A stretch of DNA of 64,000 nt from Pseudomonas sp. FeN3W (GCA_030263805.2 CP136010.1:1813001-1877000); one strand, 5' to 3'. Shown: positions 27,398-35,675, counted from the stretch's first letter. Numbers and translations: made by a program. The notes: generated by a model not told the origin, from the letters alone.

Positions 27398-27426
27398 ATT
27401 GTACGCATGCGATACACCCCGCGCAA
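27398..27426 (-). promoter_or_regulatory. sigma70 promoter of rplU-rpmA
   Basis: On the minus strand TTGCGC and TACAAT are spaced by exactly 17 bases. The -10 matches five of six bases. Transcription would start near 27390, leaving a leader of roughly 130 bases before rplU. Confidence 0.65.
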
Positions 27427-27444
27427 TAGCCAACTGGGGTTGCC

Positions 27445-27473
27445 TTGACAGTGCCAGACCCGCCCCCTAGCAT
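27445..27473 (+). promoter_or_regulatory. sigma70 promoter of ispB
   Basis: TTGACA at 27445-27450 and TAGCAT at 27468-27473 are spaced by 17 bases, placing the start near 27480, about 20 bases before the ispB ATG. It is divergent from, and only 18 bases away from, the rplU promoter. Confidence 0.65.
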
Positions 27474-27499
27474 GCCGCGCAATCTGCGAGGAGTCCCCG

Positions 27500-28468
27500 A
27501 TGCAACCCCAGTCTTTCTATCAAGTTGTGGCGGACGATTTTGCCGCTGTCGACGGCATCATCCGCAAGCAACTGACTTCGCGCGTTCCTCTGGTGGAAAA
27601 GATCGGGGATTACATCACGTCGGCCGGCGGCAAGCGCCTGCGCCCCTTGCTGGTGCTGCTCAGTGGCAGCGCGCTCGGTCATCAGGGCGAGCAACTGCGC
27701 CTGCTGGCCGCCATCATCGAATTCCTGCATACCTCCACACTGCTGCACGACGACGTCGTCGACATGTCCGGCATGCGCCGCGGCCGCTCGACCGCCAACG
27801 CCCTTTGGGGCAATGCCCCAAGCGTACTGGTTGGCGACTTTCTATATGCACGCTCGTTCGAAATGATGGTGGAACTGGATTCCATGCCGGTGATGCGCAT
27901 CATCTCCCAGGCAACGCGAGTCATCGCCGAAGGCGAAGTGCTGCAACTGTCGAAGGTCCGCGACGCCAGCACCACCGAAGAAATCTATATGGAAGTCATC
28001 CGCGGCAAGACCGCGATGCTCTTCGAAGCCTCGACCCACAGTGCCGCCACCCTGGCCGGCGCCAGCGAAGAGCAGCGTGAAGCGCTGCGCACCTTCGGCG
28101 ACCACCTCGGCATAGCCTTCCAGCTGGTCGATGATCTGCTCGATTATCAGGGTGACGCGGAAACTCTCGGCAAGAACGTCGGCGACGACCTCGCCGAAGG
28201 CAAGCCTACCCTTCCGCTGATCTACACCATGCGCGAAGGCACCGCCGACCAAGCCGCCCTGGTGCGCAAGGCCATCCAAAAGGGCGGCCTGGAAGATCTG
28301 GAAAGCATCCGCGCCGCTGTCGAGGCATCGGGTGCGCTGGACTACACCGCCAAGCTCGCCCGCGACTATGCCGAACGCGCCGTTGCCTGCCTCGAAGTAA
28401 TCCCCGCGAATCGGTATCGCGATGCCCTGGTCGAGCTCTGCCGCTTCGCCGTGGCGCGCACGCACTGA
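27500..28468 (+). CDS. ispB: polyprenyl (octaprenyl/nonaprenyl) diphosphate synthase
   Basis: A 322-residue trans-prenyltransferase that builds the ubiquinone side chain. The first aspartate-rich motif is DDVVDMSGMRRG and the second DDLLDYQGD; GGKRLRPLLVLL and EVLQLS are further family marks. Pseudomonas enzymes usually make the nine-unit chain, but length specificity cannot be read here. GAGGAG precedes the ATG by six bases. It is divergent from rplU, as in most gammaproteobacteria. Confidence 0.96.
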   Translation: MQPQSFYQVVADDFAAVDGIIRKQLTSRVPLVEKIGDYITSAGGKRLRPLLVLLSGSALGHQGEQLRLLAAIIEFLHTSTLLHDDVVDMSGMRRGRSTANALWGNAPSVLVGDFLYARSFEMMVELDSMPVMRIISQATRVIAEGEVLQLSKVRDASTTEEIYMEVIRGKTAMLFEASTHSAATLAGASEEQREALRTFGDHLGIAFQLVDDLLDYQGDAETLGKNVGDDLAEGKPTLPLIYTMREGTADQAALVRKAIQKGGLEDLESIRAAVEASGALDYTAKLARDYAERAVACLEVIPANRYRDALVELCRFAVARTH

Positions 28469-28579
28469 CAGCACATCCAGCAATATCCACGCTGCGCCTC
28501 GAGCGCAGCCGTCAACCTCTGACTTAGCACCCTTCCATCTACCGGCGTGACTGGAAACATTTGCGCTTGCATATTTGCA

Positions 28580-28598
28580 AATAACAATTATTCTCATT
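28580..28598 (+). promoter_or_regulatory. Fur box over a sigma70 promoter
   Basis: AATAACAATTATTCTCATT matches 11 of 19 positions of the Fur consensus GATAATGATAATCATTATC, including the typical ATTCTCATT half. It overlaps a promoter-like pair TTGCAT (28567-28572) and TATTCT (28589-28594, 16-base spacing), 25 bases before the ATG. Repression by iron-loaded Fur is the likely reading. Confidence 0.65.
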
Positions 28599-28622
28599 AC
28601 GGGAATGAATTGGAGGTGCCGA

Positions 28623-28850
28623 ATGACTTATCTGATAGATGCCTGGCTGGATCGCCCACAACCCTACCTGCGCATACTCGACCGCAATACCGGTGCCGTA
28701 TGCGTTTCACTCGAAGGGGATGCGCTGGAAGAGTTGCGAGAACAAGGCGATCTCGATGTGCAGGAGTTGAGCACGAGTGAACCCTGCGTGCTCAAGGAAC
28801 AGGTCCGAAACCTGTTCCTGTTCAGCTATGCCAGGGCGTTGCGTCCTTGA
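28623..28850 (+). CDS. small conserved protein, probably iron-regulated, unknown function
   Basis: A 75-residue soluble, acidic protein: MTYLIDAWLDRPQPYLRILD at the N terminus, a GDALEELREQGDLDVQEL middle, and a C terminus EQVRNLFLFSYARALRP. It has one cysteine pair position (C at about 28 and 57), no membrane segment and no domain I recognise. GGAGG lies six bases before the ATG at 28623. It corresponds by position (after ispB) and by sequence character to the P. aeruginosa gene PA4570, recalled as an iron-responsive hypothetical. A Fur box in the promoter supports iron control. The gene is monocistronic. Confidence 0.8.
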   Translation: MTYLIDAWLDRPQPYLRILDRNTGAVCVSLEGDALEELREQGDLDVQELSTSEPCVLKEQVRNLFLFSYARALRP

Positions 28851-28854
28851 AGCA

Positions 28855-28944
28855 GCGTAGGTTGGTGCTGAGCGTAGCGAAGCCCAACAGGCACAGCCAT
28901 AGCATGTTGGGCTTCGTCGCTTCGCTCCTCAACCCAACCTACGC
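28855..28944. repeat. intergenic inverted repeat, copy 1
   Basis: GCGTAGGTTGG and CCAACCTACGC form perfect 11-bp ends of a 90-bp palindromic element; inner arms GCGAAGCCCAACA and TGTTGGGCTTCG also pair. It lies between the Fur-box gene and the convergent fklB. The same arm sequences recur at 49533-49672. Confidence 0.8.
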
Positions 28945-28995
28945 CTGGATTCGCGGGCATGGCCCGCTCCTGCATGTGCCCCGGCTTGAAGCCGT

Positions 28996-29613
28996 TTAAA
29001 GCACGTCCAGCAGTTCGACGTCGAACACCAGCGTGCTGTGCGGCGGGATACTGCCAACGCCCTGAGCGCCATAGGCCAGCTCGCTTGGTACGTACAAGCG
29101 CCACTTGCTGCCGGCATTCATCAGCTGTAGGGCTTCGGTCCAGCCTGCAATCACGCCGCCCACCGGAAACTCGGCAGGCTGGCCACGCTGATAGGAGCTG
29201 TCGAACACACTGCCGTCGATCAGCGTGCCGTGGTAGTGCGTACGCACGCTGTCCTCGCGGGACGGCTTGGCACCCTCTCCGGTCGTCAGTACTTCGTATT
29301 GCAGACCCGACTCCAGTACCACAACGCCTTCGCGCTTGGCGTTCTCGACGAGGAAGGCACGACCTTCGGCGGCGGCGGCTTCAGCCTTCTGCTGCGCCTC
29401 AGCCTGCATGCGCTCGCGGATCACCGCGAAGCTGGCGTTCAGCGCTTCCGGGCTGACCTGGCTGGCAGCACCGGCAAACGCATCACGAATACCGGCGATC
29501 ACCGCATCGAGACTGACGCCCGGCGGGGGATTGTCACGCAGCTGGTCGCCCAGCTGGCGGCCGATGCCGTAGCTCACACGGGTTTCGTCAGTAGAGAGAT
29601 TGAGGTCGGTCAT
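28996..29613 (-). CDS. fklB: FKBP-type peptidyl-prolyl isomerase FklB
   Basis: A 205-residue FKBP. The N-terminal helical dimerisation domain (about 1-90; LSTDETRVSYGIGRQLGDQL) precedes the FKBP fold, with VRTHYHGTLIDGSVFDSSYQRGQPAEFPVGGVIAGWTEALQLM and IPPHSTLVFDVELL. No signal peptide is present, which points to FklB (FKBP22-like, cytoplasmic or loosely periplasmic) rather than FkpA. Position after ispB and the small iron-regulated gene matches P. aeruginosa. Confidence 0.93.
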   Translation of the reverse strand: MTDLNLSTDETRVSYGIGRQLGDQLRDNPPPGVSLDAVIAGIRDAFAGAASQVSPEALNASFAVIRERMQAEAQQKAEAAAAEGRAFLVENAKREGVVVLESGLQYEVLTTGEGAKPSREDSVRTHYHGTLIDGSVFDSSYQRGQPAEFPVGGVIAGWTEALQLMNAGSKWRLYVPSELAYGAQGVGSIPPHSTLVFDVELLDVL

Positions 29614-29709
29614 GCCGGGCTCCGAGAGGAAAAAAGGTCGGCCAGCCTAGCACAGCTGCAGCGAGCGGACGCAGCCACCCACTTCGCATCGCCGTCGGCA
29701 GTGCTTCCA

Positions 29710-29850
29710 TTACTCGCTCTGCCGACTGCGCCGACAACGTTCGGAGCAATAACGCACCTCATCCCAGCAGCGCGACCACTTCTTTCGCCAGGCAAACGGC
29801 AGGTTGCAGGCGGCGCAGCACTTGAATGGCAGGTCCGCTTTCTTTCTCAC
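29710..29850 (-). CDS. DUF2256 small zinc-ribbon protein
   Basis: A 46-residue protein, VRKKADLPFKCCAACNLPFA then WRKKWSRCWDEVRYCSERCR, the complete DUF2256 pattern with cysteine pairs that would bind zinc. Function unknown. DUF2256 genes are often found beside photolyase/cryptochrome genes, as here. The GTG start at 29850 overlaps the photolyase stop (GTGA), so translation is coupled. Confidence 0.87.
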   Translation of the reverse strand: MRKKADLPFKCCAACNLPFAWRKKWSRCWDEVRYCSERCRRSRQSE

Positions 29851-31382
29851 AGCGCGCGCCCACCATCCAGGCGCGCCAGCAGCGACTCGCCGCGCTGCCA
29901 CAGCGCCTGCTGCTTGCTGTCATCCATGCGCGCGAGATTGCGATAGACCATGCTCATTCGCGGATTACCCTGCAACTGCTCGCGGTGGCGCATGAGAAAG
30001 TGCCAGTACAAGGCGTTGAACGGACAGGCATCATCCGTCGTGCTCTCGCCCACCTTGTAAGAGCAATCCTGACAATAGTTGGACATGCGCTTGATGTACT
30101 GGCCACTGGCACAGTAAGGCTTGGAACCCAGGTACCCGCCGTCGGCATGCAGCACCATGCCCAGCACGTTGGGCAGCTCCACCCAGTCGAACGCATCCAT
30201 ATAGACCGCCAGGTACCAATCGCACAGCGCGGGCGGTGCGATGCCGGCGAGCAGCGCGAAATTACCGGTCACCATCAGCCGCTGGATATGGTGAGCGTAA
30301 GCGTGCTCCAGCGTCTGCCCGATCACCTGGCGCATGCAGGTCATGCGCGTTTGCCCGGTCCAGTAGAACTCCGGCAGCGGCCTGGAATTGCCAAGGGCAT
30401 TGCGTTGCGCGTAGTCCGGCATCTGCAACCAATAGATGCCGCGCACATACTCACGCCAACCGATCAACTGGCGAATGAAGCCCTCGGCAGCGTTCAGCCC
30501 GACGTGCCCCTGCCGGTAGGCGGCCTCCACGTCATCACACAGGCGGCGCAGGTCAAGCAGGCCGACATTGAGCGCGGCGCCGATGCGCGCATGAAACAGG
30601 AACGGTTCCCCGCTGGCCATGGCGTCCTGGTAGTCACCGAAAGCGGCCAAACCGAAATCGAGAAAATGCAGCCAGAGCTGTTCGGCCTCGGCGTGGGTGA
30701 CGGGGTAATCGAAGCCATCCAGACGACCGTAGTGATGCGCGAAGCGTACTTTCACCAACGCTTGCACAGCCCGCGTGATGTCATCAGCGGCGAAGCGCAA
30801 GGTGATCGGACCGTGCAAGCCGCGTGGCAGCGGCTTGCGGTTGCCCGCATCGAGATTCCATACACCGCCCTCCGGTGTGCCATCCAGATTCAGCAGAAGA
30901 CCCGTTTGACGACGCATCTCGCGATAGAAGAACTCCATGCGCAACTGTCGCTTGCCTCTGGCCCAACTGGCGAACCCGGTCCGCGAGCAGAGGAAGCGGC
31001 GGTCGACATGCCAGGTGATCGAAAGCCCCCTACTCTTGAGCGCCTGTTCGACCCGCCAGTCACCGGCCTCGGTGACATGGATTTCGTCAGGTCGATAGCG
31101 TTCGGCGAAGCGCGCCAGCTCCCCGGCCAACGAACCGCTGTTGGCGGGATCGTCGAGTGTCACGTAATCCACCGTGATCCCGCGTTTGCGCAACGCCTCG
31201 GCGAAGTGCCGCATGGCGCTGAACAGAAAGACGATCTTCTGCGGATGATGCGGAACGTGTCCGGCTTCCCCGGCGACCTCGGCGAGTAGCACCCGGTCAC
31301 GCGCCGGATCGAGCCCATCCAGGGCGGAGAGTTCGAAGCTCAACTGGTCGCCGAGCACCAGGCGCAGCGCGGCGACGCTCAC
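29847..31382 (-). CDS. iron-sulfur bacterial photolyase/cryptochrome (FeS-BCP, PhrB type)
   Basis: A 511-residue flavoprotein of the bacterial (6-4) photolyase clade. The N-terminal domain starts VSVAALRLVLGDQLS; the C-terminal helical domain carries the four cluster cysteines in ALCDWYLAVYMDAF, YCQDCSYKVGES and DACPFN, matching the [4Fe-4S] site of this clade. NVLGMVLHADGGYLGSKPY is also typical. It should repair (6-4) photoproducts or act as a light sensor. GTG at 31382 follows AGGGG by eight bases and is preferred to a TTG two codons earlier. It lies 58 bases after the DUF6482 gene and overlaps DUF2256. Confidence 0.92.
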   Translation of the reverse strand: MSVAALRLVLGDQLSFELSALDGLDPARDRVLLAEVAGEAGHVPHHPQKIVFLFSAMRHFAEALRKRGITVDYVTLDDPANSGSLAGELARFAERYRPDEIHVTEAGDWRVEQALKSRGLSITWHVDRRFLCSRTGFASWARGKRQLRMEFFYREMRRQTGLLLNLDGTPEGGVWNLDAGNRKPLPRGLHGPITLRFAADDITRAVQALVKVRFAHHYGRLDGFDYPVTHAEAEQLWLHFLDFGLAAFGDYQDAMASGEPFLFHARIGAALNVGLLDLRRLCDDVEAAYRQGHVGLNAAEGFIRQLIGWREYVRGIYWLQMPDYAQRNALGNSRPLPEFYWTGQTRMTCMRQVIGQTLEHAYAHHIQRLMVTGNFALLAGIAPPALCDWYLAVYMDAFDWVELPNVLGMVLHADGGYLGSKPYCASGQYIKRMSNYCQDCSYKVGESTTDDACPFNALYWHFLMRHREQLQGNPRMSMVYRNLARMDDSKQQALWQRGESLLARLDGGRAL

Positions 31383-31440
31383 GAGCAACGCCCCTGACGC
31401 TTACCGAACAGGGCGCTGCTGGCGCGCTTGCCGCCGGCCG

Positions 31441-31746
31441 TCACCACTGCGAACGCATGCCGATCGGCACACGCAATGGCTCGCGGACGCCCTCGGCAAG
31501 ACCGCACATCTCGTCGTACGGCGATTGCTGCACCAGATGAAAGGGCAGCTCCGGCAGCTCGCGCAACAAATCACGAGCGTGCTCGACGGAACGCAGATGC
31601 CACACCTCGCCGCGCGCGTCGATCAGGCTATGCCGCTGGCCCTGCAGGTAGATGTCGAGAAGATAGATGCCACCCTCGAGCGAAATCAGCTCAAGGGCGT
31701 CGATACGCCCGGCCTGGGCATGAGTGGCGAGGTTCTGAAGGTTCAT
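31441..31746 (-). CDS. DUF6482 family protein
   Basis: A 101-residue soluble protein beginning MNLQNLATHAQAGRIDALEL, with YLLDIYLQGQRHSLIDARGEVWHLRSVEHARDLL in the middle. The pattern is that of DUF6482, found in Pseudomonas and relatives without a known function. It is first in an apparent operon with the photolyase and DUF2256 genes, behind a long inverted repeat, so a role in a light or DNA damage response is possible but is context inference only. Confidence 0.75.
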   Translation of the reverse strand: MNLQNLATHAQAGRIDALELISLEGGIYLLDIYLQGQRHSLIDARGEVWHLRSVEHARDLLRELPELPFHLVQQSPYDEMCGLAEGVREPLRVPIGMRSQW

Positions 31747-31760
31747 GGCGCTTGCCCTTT

Positions 31761-31810
31761 GAAAAGCAGTACAGAATATTTAACAAAAAACAAATTCTGT
31801 ACAGCTTTTC
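31761..31810. promoter_or_regulatory. 17-bp inverted repeat upstream of the photolyase operon
   Basis: Arms at 31761-31777 (GAAAAGCAGTACAGAAT) and 31794-31810 pair at 16 of 17 positions around an AT-rich 16-base spacer. Each arm holds a GTAC core (TGTACA or close to it). The element lies 15 to 64 bases before the DUF6482 start. It is either an operator for a dimeric regulator or a structured RNA; the symmetric AT-rich spacer favours a promoter/operator. Confidence 0.6.
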
Positions 31811-31835
31811 GGGGCTCGCACCTGCAGAGGGACGA

Positions 31836-32324
31836 TCAGTGCTTGGTGAGCTTGTCGAGATAGCCCATGGCGAACGCCGAAACCACGAAGGTGAGATGAA
31901 TGATCACGTACCACATCAGCTTTTCGCTATCGAGCTGCTGAGCATCCATGAACATGCGTAGCAGGTGAATCGACGAGATAGCGACGATGGAGGCAGCGAC
32001 CTTCATCTTCAGCGATCCGGAGTCCATCTTGCCAAGCCAGTCGAGCTTTTCCTTGCCTTCCTCGATATCGAGCTGAGAAACGAAGTTCTCGTAACCGGAG
32101 ATCATCACCATCACCAGCAGCCCGCCAACCAGCGCCATGTCGATCAGTGACAGGAGCTTGAGAATCAGCTCGGCCTCGCTGAGCGCGAGAATCGCCGGGA
32201 GGATATGGAAGATTTCCTGAAAGAACTTGATCGCCAGCGCCAACAGGGCGAACGCCAGACCGAAATAGATGGGCGCCAGCAGCCAACGGGCGGCATACAT
32301 GGCATTTTCGAGGATGCGCTCCAT
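31836..32324 (-). CDS. UPF0114/YqhA family membrane protein
   Basis: A 162-residue inner-membrane protein with four hydrophobic segments (about 14-34, 58-80, 105-122 and 135-155). The patterns ARWLLAPIYFGLAFALLALAIKF and LVGGLLVMVMISGYENFVSQLD define the UPF0114 (TIGR00645) family, whose function is unknown. Its downstream boundary is the inverted repeat before DUF6482. It resembles the P. aeruginosa gene in the same position. Confidence 0.9.
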   Translation of the reverse strand: MERILENAMYAARWLLAPIYFGLAFALLALAIKFFQEIFHILPAILALSEAELILKLLSLIDMALVGGLLVMVMISGYENFVSQLDIEEGKEKLDWLGKMDSGSLKMKVAASIVAISSIHLLRMFMDAQQLDSEKLMWYVIIHLTFVVSAFAMGYLDKLTKH

Positions 32325-32491
32325 GAGGTCTCACAGCAGAAAATGAGGAAGGCGCGAGTATACGCAGCCATGCCGAGCGCACCAAGGCAGGCCAAGGTGC
32401 GCTCGACGCATGTGGATAAGAAGTTCACCGGCTCCGACGAGGCCCCCGCTGCAGCCGGGTCGAAACGCGACCGGCCTGCGATGAAGCTGGC

Positions 32492-32827
32492 TTAAGGGCG
32501 CGACTCCCAGCCACCGAGAAAGCGCGCCTGATTGGCGTTCACCCGACGCAGCTCAGCTTGCATATGCAGTTGCCAGATGGATGGGTCATCGGATTCACAA
32601 TAGCCCTGCCCCATCAGGTTGTCGGCGATCGCCGCAAGCACCGATTCGGCCATGGCAGGCCCGTGGAATGGGCCCTGGACCTTGATTGCAGTGGGTTGCC
32701 CGTCTGCCAGACCAGCCGCACAGAGCAGCGTCCACAACCCATTGCCGCCAGCAAGTGGGCGTATGGCGCATTCGATTCGAGTAACCAGGCCCAAGCACTG
32801 GCGGTTCAGACAAAGATTGTGTGGCAT
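32492..32827 (-). CDS. conserved hypothetical protein
   Basis: A 111-residue protein starting MPHNLCLNRQCLGLVTRIEC, with CAAGLADGQPTAIKVQGPFHGPAMAESVLAAIADNLMGQGY in the middle. Only the ATG at 32827, preceded by GAGGA, gives sensible composition; the frame upstream is arginine-rich. No domain is recognised. Position between the UPF0114 gene and the Lon-like protease matches a P. aeruginosa hypothetical gene, as I recall. It contains three cysteines near the N terminus. Confidence 0.65.
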   Translation of the reverse strand: MPHNLCLNRQCLGLVTRIECAIRPLAGGNGLWTLLCAAGLADGQPTAIKVQGPFHGPAMAESVLAAIADNLMGQGYCESDDPSIWQLHMQAELRRVNANQARFLGGWESRP

Positions 32828-33002
32828 GACGGCAGTCCTCGCGTCGGGCCGCCGCGGGAACATCCTGTACGGATGTAGCGCGAGAGCCTGTTTATCCCCT
32901 GAAGCTGTGGATAATCCTGTGGATGGAGGGTGGATGCCCTCCTCCACTGCAGACCCGCCGCGCGAGCTATCGTTCCGTTCAAAAACCGCACAGTGGCGAG
33001 CG

Positions 33003-35435
33003 TTACCTGTTCTCCTCGGACGCCCCTTGCTCAGCCTGCGCCGGTTCGCTCTTACCTTCTTCCTCGAGTTCGATCTCGGCAATGTCGCGCAACCGCTCGA
33101 CCACCCGGGCGTTCACGCTGCCTTTGGGGAAATGGCCCAGCTCGTTGGCCGCACCCACGTCCTCACCGGCCAGCAGCGACAGCGCCTCATCCACCTGCCT
33201 GACAGCATAGACGTGGAACTGCTGCTGGCGCACCGCCTCCAGCACGCGCTCGTCGAGCATCAGCGTGGTGACATTGGCGAACGGGATGATCACCCCCTGC
33301 TCGCCGGTCAGCCCGCGCGCCTCGCAGAGCCGGAAGAAGCCTTCGATCTTCTCGTTGACCCCGCCGACCGCCTGCACCTCGCCGAACTGGTTGATCGAGC
33401 CGGTGATGGCGAAGCACTGCTTGAGCGGCGTGCGCGACAGCGCCGAGATCAGTGCGCAGCACTCGCCCAGCGAAGCGCTGTCGCCGTCGACGTAGCCGTA
33501 GGACTGCTCCAGCGCGATGCTCGCCGAAATCTCCAGCGGAAATTCCTGGGCGTAGCGGCTGCCGAGGTAGCCGGTGAGGATCATCACGCCCTTGGAGTGG
33601 ATCGGCTGGCCGAGATTAACCTCGCGTTCGATGTCGACGATTCCCGAGCCGCCCGGATAGACGGTGGCGGAAATGCGCGCCGGCATACCGAAGGCCGAGT
33701 CGCCGACTTCCAGCACCGTCAGCCCGTTGCACTTGCCGATCGCCGCGCCCTCGCTGTCGATCAGGATCACGCCGGCCAGAATGTCTTCGAGAATCCGTGC
33801 CGAGACACGGCCTGTGCGCGTGGCCTTGGCTTTCAGTGCACGCTCGATGTGACCGACATCGGTAACCTCATCCTTGGCCAGCTGGCGGATGAAATCAGCC
33901 TCGCTGACCAGCTGGAAGAGGTCGCCAATGCGTGCCGACAGGCGGCCCTGGTGCTCGGCCAGCCGCGCGCTGTAGGTCGCCAGGCGCGCCACCGCGGCGG
34001 CGCTGAGCGGCGCCATGCCTTCTTCCGAGGTGCGGGTCTTCATCAACTGGGCGAACTGCTCGAGGCTGTCCTCGGCCAGCGGGATGTCCTCGTCGAAGTC
34101 CACCAACACGCGGAACATTTCCTGGAAGTCCGGATCCAGATCCTGCAGCGTGTAATAGAGCTGGCGCGAGCCGATGATGATCACCTTGACGTTCAGCGGG
34201 ATGACCTGTGGCGTCAGTGTCACCGTGGCCAGGCGGCCGAGCTCGGCCAGCGGCGACTCCATCTTCAGCTTGCGCGATTGCAGGGCGCGCTTGAGCGCTT
34301 CCCAGACGAAGGGCTCGCTCAGCAGCTTCTCGGCCTCGAGCATCAGGAAACCGCCGTTGGCACGGTGCAGCGCACCCGGACGTAGCTGGCGATAGCTGGT
34401 GTAGAGCGCGCCTTGATCGGTGTTGTACTCGATGCGACCGAACAGGTTGTCGTAGGTCGGGTGCGGCTCGAATACCACCGGCGCGCCACCATCGACCGGG
34501 TGACCGACCACCAGGCTCGGGCTGTACTGCTCTTCCAGCAATACACGGTTCTGCGCTTCCGGGCGGTTCTCGTCCACCAGTTGCTCGACCACGGTCTTCA
34601 GCAGGTTGACCTGCACCGCCTGCAGGTAGGCTTCGATGCCGGCGTTTTCCGCATACTTCTCCGACAGCGGCGCCAGCAGCGGCTGCAGTGCCTGGCTGAT
34701 GGTCTCGTCATTGAGCTGGCGCAACTGGTTGGTCGACTCGCGCTTCCACTGCGGCAGGCTGGCGAGCTCCTCGTTCAGACGCACTTCCAGCGCGGAAATG
34801 TCTTCGTGATAACGCTCACGCTCGGCTTCGGGCAGCTGGGCGAACTCGGTTTCGTCCAGCGCCTTGCCTTCCTTCATGGGCGTGAAGGCGATGTTGGTGC
34901 TGTCGCGATAGAGAGCGATCTCCTTTTCCAGGGCGAGCTTCTCGATCACGTCCAGCGCCTTGTCGTAGCGCTGATTGAAAGCGCGGTCGATGGCGCTTTT
35001 CTTCTGCTGGAAACTCGGATGCTCGAACACCGCCGGAAAGGTCGCCAGCAGGTTATCGATCAGCTGATTGATATCGGCGATGAACGCAGCGGCACCGCCA
35101 TGTGGCAGCTCCAGCACGCGAGGCTCGCGCGGCTCGTCGAAGTTGTTCACGTAAACCCAGTCCGACGGCGTATCCAGGCGCTTGCCTTCGGCCTTGAGGT
35201 AGCGCCGTACGAACGAGAAGCGCCCGGTGCCTGGCTCTCCCATCACGTAAACGTTGTATCCCGGACGCGGCATGGCCACGCCGAACTGCAGTGCCTCGAC
35301 CGCACGCTCCTGGCCGAGCACGCCGAGAAACGGCTCCAGTTCGGAGGTATCGTTGAAATTGAATTGGCTGGGCTCGAAGGGACGGGTCAGCGCATCGGGT
35401 GCCAGGCGCAAGCCGGCAGCGACAGTGTCAGGCAT
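33003..35435 (-). CDS. Lon-family ATP-dependent protease (LonB-like, AAA)
   Basis: An 810-residue protein: an N-terminal region with AAA features (LGQERAVEALQFGVAMPRPGYNVYVMGEPGTG, residues about 40-71), a helical coiled-coil insertion (about 120-290), a second ATPase part (HRANGGFLMLEAEKLL, RQLYYTLQDLDPDFQEMFRVLVDFDEDIPL) and a C-terminal Lon protease domain. The catalytic dyad is S653 (DGDSAS) and K696 (VNEKIEGF), 43 apart as in Lon. The Walker A-like GEPGTGRFS has arginine where lysine is expected. It is related to P. aeruginosa Lon-like proteases including AsrA, but synteny suggests the paralogue near ccpR, so no symbol is given. Confidence 0.88.
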   Translation of the reverse strand: MPDTVAAGLRLAPDALTRPFEPSQFNFNDTSELEPFLGVLGQERAVEALQFGVAMPRPGYNVYVMGEPGTGRFSFVRRYLKAEGKRLDTPSDWVYVNNFDEPREPRVLELPHGGAAAFIADINQLIDNLLATFPAVFEHPSFQQKKSAIDRAFNQRYDKALDVIEKLALEKEIALYRDSTNIAFTPMKEGKALDETEFAQLPEAERERYHEDISALEVRLNEELASLPQWKRESTNQLRQLNDETISQALQPLLAPLSEKYAENAGIEAYLQAVQVNLLKTVVEQLVDENRPEAQNRVLLEEQYSPSLVVGHPVDGGAPVVFEPHPTYDNLFGRIEYNTDQGALYTSYRQLRPGALHRANGGFLMLEAEKLLSEPFVWEALKRALQSRKLKMESPLAELGRLATVTLTPQVIPLNVKVIIIGSRQLYYTLQDLDPDFQEMFRVLVDFDEDIPLAEDSLEQFAQLMKTRTSEEGMAPLSAAAVARLATYSARLAEHQGRLSARIGDLFQLVSEADFIRQLAKDEVTDVGHIERALKAKATRTGRVSARILEDILAGVILIDSEGAAIGKCNGLTVLEVGDSAFGMPARISATVYPGGSGIVDIEREVNLGQPIHSKGVMILTGYLGSRYAQEFPLEISASIALEQSYGYVDGDSASLGECCALISALSRTPLKQCFAITGSINQFGEVQAVGGVNEKIEGFFRLCEARGLTGEQGVIIPFANVTTLMLDERVLEAVRQQQFHVYAVRQVDEALSLLAGEDVGAANELGHFPKGSVNARVVERLRDIAEIELEEEGKSEPAQAEQGASEENR

Positions 35436-35675
35436 CGGAGATCCTTGCTGGGGTGGCGCATGCGGCCACGGTGGATGCCTGCCATTCTGGCGTCGCCTCC
35501 GCCGTGCCGCAAGGCTGGTGCCCGCAGATCGCGGCAGCCGCGGACCTATCGATCCGGACTCCGATAAGCGCTACACGAACAAGCCGGATCGCCAGGCAAA
35601 TCGTCGATCGCTCCGCGATCGAACTGCACGGTCATACCCGGAAACAATTTGTCATACCCGCCTTGCTCATCCCAC

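Noticed and set aside
31769..31802. Exact LitR consensus TRTACA-N12-TGTAYA
   Set aside because: Spacing between the half-sites is 16 to 24 bases, not 12; reported as an inverted repeat only.
32619..34385. 588-codon plus-strand frame opposite the Lon-like protease
   Set aside because: Antisense to a gene with intact catalytic residues; composition is artefactual.
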